A DNA stretch of 9,740 nucleotides from Acidobacteriota bacterium (GTDB lineage: Bacteria > Acidobacteriota > Terriglobia > Terriglobales > Acidobacteriaceae), in NCBI GenBank assembly GCA_003225655.1, contig QIAW01000140.1:1-9740 (forward strand), written 5' to 3'. This document shows positions 7,687-9,740 of this stretch, one piece after another. The position numbers and the translations under genes were made by a program. A model generated the notes under the pieces. The model worked only from the letters and a program-made list of their open reading frames with translations. It ran no database searches and was not told the origin of the DNA. Every line of letters begins with the position of its first letter. The stretch's first letter is position 1.

Positions 7687-7953
7687 ATGTCTGAAAGTGC
7701 AACAGCCAAGGCGCTGCCCAAGGCGGAAATTTATTACAGCAAACAGGGTCCTACACCGACGGTCGAAGTCGTTGTGCCCTACGGAACCACGCTTGCCCAG
7801 GTTACGGCATTACACGATGTCATTTCCAGGCAGGCAATCGCGAAGATCAGCCCCCGCGGGTGCCAGCAATGCACCTCGGGTGCACACCTGACCATTCGCG
7901 AAAAACTGGAAGAGGTAATCCAGGTGGAACTGCCAAGGATCGCTGGAAAGTAA
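7687..7953 (+). CDS. Small CxxC peptide, candidate RiPP precursor of the adjacent MNIO enzyme
   Basis: 88 residues, with a strong AAGGAGA site (7674-7680) before the ATG. I recognise no named family. It has no signal peptide or membrane segment. The only cysteines, Cys59 and Cys62, sit in 'SPRGCQQCTSGAHLTIRE' (55-72), with about 58 residues ahead and a charged, probably helical tail ('REKLEEVIQVEL') behind. The N-terminal half contains 'TVEVVVPYGTTLAQV', which looks like beta structure then helix. The stop is 5 bases before the start of the DUF692/MNIO gene, so translation is probably coupled. MNIO enzymes in characterised pathways (methanobactin, 3-thiaglutamate, bufferin) act on cysteine in a peptide encoded next to them, so this peptide is the obvious substrate candidate, with the CQQC-TSG segment as core. 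An alternative is a small redox or metal-binding adaptor. As a gene it is solid; as a precursor it is inference. Confidence 0.8.
   Translation: MSESATAKALPKAEIYYSKQGPTPTVEVVVPYGTTLAQVTALHDVISRQAIAKISPRGCQQCTSGAHLTIREKLEEVIQVELPRIAGK
7945..7950 (+). promoter_or_regulatory. Ribosome binding site that sets the MNIO start
   Basis: GGAAAG lies 8 bases before GTG 7959, inside the last codons of the peptide gene. It favours 7959 over the in-frame GTG at 7860, whose extra 33 residues overlap the peptide gene in another frame and do not resemble an MNIO N-terminus. Confidence 0.6.
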
Positions 7954-7958
7954 AGACG

Positions 7959-9551
7959 GTGATCGCGTACTCGGCAGAAGCGAAGCAGTTGGGGGTCGGG
8001 ATTCTTTACAATCCCGCCCTCCCAGATTTTCTACGCACTCATCTTCAGGCGGTCGATTACGTCAGCGTAATTCCCGATACGTTCTGGTACGACCAGGGAG
8101 TAGGAGCACCCGATCGTTTTCGCGAGATCGGGGGATACGTGGAGTTTCTGGACTGGCTGGCGCCGCAAGTGCCGCTGGTTGTGCACGGTCTGGGTATGTC
8201 GATCGGCAGCGCGGAGCTGTTCGACCTCGAACACCTGGAGCAACTGCGCCGCTGGCATGAGCGGTACCAGTTTCGCTGGCATAGCGAACATCTTTCTTTC
8301 GCCAGAATTGCCGCCGAAGACGGCGGCGAGCATAACGCAGGCCTGGCGCTGCCGGTCCCCTATGATGCCGACGTGCTGGCAATGATTGGTGAGCGCGTGG
8401 AACGGGTGCGGGAAACAATCCCGGCGCCATTCCTGCTCGAGAACAACGTGTACTATGCTGCAATTCCCGATCAGGAGATGACTGAGCCCGAGTTTCTGAA
8501 CCGGCTGAGCGGCTCCCATGGTTGCGGACTGCTGCTCGATATTCACAACGTGCACACAAATGCGATCAACCATGGCTTCGATCCGCATAAGTTTGTCGAC
8601 GACCTGGATCTGGCAAGTGTTCTCGAGATTCACATTGCAGGAGGCAATGAGATTGCGGGCGTCTATACGGATTCACATGCGGGCCCATGCCCGGAACGGG
8701 TGTGGGAGTTGCTCGACCATGTAACCGCTAAGGCGCGCAACCTGTTGGGCATCACCTTCGAATTTCACGAATCATACTATCCGCTTCTCAATGATGAAGG
8801 CATAGAAACACAGTTGGCCCAGGCGCGCCAGATTTGGGAACGGCACCATGCTTTGCATGTCTCTTCGGTTTGCGAATTCGTGTTGTTTAGAGGATTAACA
8901 TTTATGTCCCTGCTGACATTTCAACGCGCACTCGCCGATTTTGCAGCGTCGCCGGATCTCTGCCGGGCAGCGATTGCGGATCCCGTGCCGGTTCTGCGCT
9001 CCTATGAGTTAAGCAGCCGCGAGCGGCTGCGGCTGGCAAGCATGGTGCGAGACCGCCTGATGGCAACGAACTGCGTGCTGTATCGGGTCAATCGTGTGAC
9101 GCCGATCTACGTTTTCTTTCCCATGACGTGCCAGGTCCTCGGGCGGGAGTTACGGCGCGAGTTGGAAACATTCTGGTCTACGCACCGCGGAACAGATTTG
9201 CAGTATTTTCCCGAGACGGAACGCTTCGTCCGTTTTCTGAAACAACGCGTATGCACAGGGGCGCTGCAGAATGAATTCGTGGAAGAGATCGTTGAGTACG
9301 AAGCGGCGGCCATGGAACTGCGATTCGCCTCGTCTGAGTCGGATTCGCTGATTCGCGAAGTCCGATTTGTTCACGATCCGGCGTGCTTGCTCAATTTGCT
9401 GGCCGAGTCGGCCATGCTTCCCGTTGATCTGCCGCGCGGGGAGTATCGCGTGATAATCGACGCGCGCGATGGAGAGATGACTGTGCGGCTTGCGTCAACC
9501 AGCCTTGGTTTGGAAGGCAAGACAGCAGGGCCAGTTGATCGGCTCCGGTAA
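7959..9551 (+). CDS. DUF692/MNIO-family enzyme with in-frame C-terminal partner-like region
   Basis: 530 residues from GTG 7959. Residues 1-295 are a DUF692 TIM-barrel of the MNIO class, iron enzymes that oxidatively rewrite cysteine residues in ribosomal peptides (MbnB, TglH and relatives). Visible family motifs: 'GVGILYNP' (12-19), 'VVHGLGMSIGS' (74-84), 'HSEHLSF' (108-114), 'LLENNVYY' (159-166), 'LLLDIHNVHTNAINHGFD' (191-208), 'EIHIAGG' (223-229), 'DSHAGP' (238-243) and 'TFEFHES' (266-272). They supply the His, Asp and Glu expected as metal ligands: His76, His111, Glu161, Asp194, His225, Asp238, His240, Glu268 (positions inferred by motif). DUF692 proteins are usually about 280 residues; here about 230 more follow. 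Residues 316-455 are helical ('NCVLYRVNR', 'FFPMTCQVLG', 'FVRFLKQR', 'EIVEYEAAAMELRF') and 465-512 look beta-rich, an arrangement resembling HvfC/BufC/MbnC partner proteins. The DUF692 call is firm; the partner-domain call is moderate. The gene follows the peptide by 5 bases and is probably translated from the same message. Confidence 0.9.
   Translation: MIAYSAEAKQLGVGILYNPALPDFLRTHLQAVDYVSVIPDTFWYDQGVGAPDRFREIGGYVEFLDWLAPQVPLVVHGLGMSIGSAELFDLEHLEQLRRWHERYQFRWHSEHLSFARIAAEDGGEHNAGLALPVPYDADVLAMIGERVERVRETIPAPFLLENNVYYAAIPDQEMTEPEFLNRLSGSHGCGLLLDIHNVHTNAINHGFDPHKFVDDLDLASVLEIHIAGGNEIAGVYTDSHAGPCPERVWELLDHVTAKARNLLGITFEFHESYYPLLNDEGIETQLAQARQIWERHHALHVSSVCEFVLFRGLTFMSLLTFQRALADFAASPDLCRAAIADPVPVLRSYELSSRERLRLASMVRDRLMATNCVLYRVNRVTPIYVFFPMTCQVLGRELRRELETFWSTHRGTDLQYFPETERFVRFLKQRVCTGALQNEFVEEIVEYEAAAMELRFASSESDSLIREVRFVHDPACLLNLLAESAMLPVDLPRGEYRVIIDARDGEMTVRLASTSLGLEGKTAGPVDRLR
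8889..8906 (+). promoter_or_regulatory. Internal ribosome binding site and ATG at the enzyme-partner junction
   Basis: AGAGGA (8889-8894) is followed after 9 bases by ATG 8904, in frame with the long protein and exactly at the beginning of the partner-like region ('MSLLTFQRALADFA'). Initiation here would give a separate 215-residue protein ending at the same stop (9551). Just upstream, TAG 8888-8890 and TAA 8896-8898 lie in the other two frames, as if an ancestral stop of the enzyme gene had stood here. Confidence 0.5.
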
Positions 9552-9563
9552 TTCATTTCGTCA

Positions 9564-9740
9564 CTAGGAGAGCTGCTCGGTCGCCATTTCGGCCTCTTTG
9601 ACCGTGTGTCTGCGAACTTTGAAGAAGAGCGACTTGGCTATTGCCATGCAGACCAGCACCGCGCCGAAGGTGCAAACGATGGTTGCGCCGGTGGGCGTGT
9701 CGAACAGAACCGAGAAGTAGCAGCCCAGCGCGGAAACCAC
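9564..9740 (-). CDS. Metal-ion ABC transporter permease, ABC-3 family (C-terminal end only)
   Basis: Partial: only the last 58 residues fall in the window, ending at the TAG read from 9564-9566; the rest runs off the right edge. The readable part 'ALGCYFSVLFDTPTGATIV' (first residues seen) followed by a hydrophobic helix matches the last transmembrane segments of ZnuB/TroC/MntB-type permeases, where 'G...S...D.PTGA.IV' is typical. These permeases import zinc, manganese or iron together with a binding protein and an ATPase, which are expected beyond the edge. The cytoplasmic tail is 'KVRRHTVKEAEMATEQLS'. It is convergent with the MNIO gene, with 12 bases between the two stops and no terminator hairpin visible there. 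The metal cannot be told from this fragment. Confidence 0.75.
   Translation of the reverse strand: MVSALGCYFSVLFDTPTGATIVCTFGAVLVCMAIAKSLFFKVRRHTVKEAEMATEQLS

Noticed and set aside
7860..7958. Longer MNIO start at GTG 7860
   Set aside because: It would overlap the peptide gene by 94 bases in another frame and the extra residues do not look like an MNIO N-terminus; GTG 7959 has its own ribosome binding site.
8031..8633. 200-codon minus-strand open frame opposite the MNIO barrel
   Set aside because: Opposite the conserved metal-site motifs of DUF692; composition is that of a shadow frame.

Overview
The window looks like a piece of chromosome from a moderately GC-rich Gram-negative bacterium, most likely an Acidobacteriota member. 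That guess rests on one clue: inside a giant alpha-2-macroglobulin there is a carboxypeptidase-regulatory-like beta-sandwich followed by an 'MPMNGRD' plug-like stretch, a combination abundant in the Oar-like TonB-dependent receptors of that phylum. Nothing here (no rRNA, no core marker) fixes the taxonomy. No mobile elements, CRISPR arrays or tRNAs were seen, and no gap between genes exceeds 150 bp.

Left part (1-6545): an exported YkuD-type L,D-transpeptidase on the minus strand is divergent from a 1832-residue thioester-containing bacterial alpha-2-macroglobulin on the plus strand, separated by about 150 bp. The pair suggests periplasmic envelope defence and peptidoglycan maintenance. The macroglobulin has an Asn-rich cytoplasmic tail and an extra domain where the protease bait region normally lies. 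Its stop codon is part of an intrinsic terminator hairpin.

Right part (6657-9551): three plus-strand genes. First is a GvpL/GvpF-family gas-vesicle protein with no gvpA in view. After a 136-bp gap carrying a hairpin comes an 88-residue peptide with a CQQC-TSG motif. Five bases later begins a DUF692 (MNIO, multinuclear non-heme iron oxidative enzyme) protein. This protein continues in frame into a C-terminal region resembling the HvfC/BufC/MbnC type of partner protein. An internal Shine-Dalgarno and ATG lie exactly at the junction. Peptide, MNIO enzyme and partner together form a plausible RiPP cassette that modifies cysteines, and this is the most promising candidate for an undescribed system in the window.

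Right edge (9564-9740): a convergent minus-strand gene, cut by the window end, encodes the C-terminus of an ABC-3 family (ZnuB/TroC-like) metal-ion permease. Its stop lies 12 bp from the stop of the MNIO gene.
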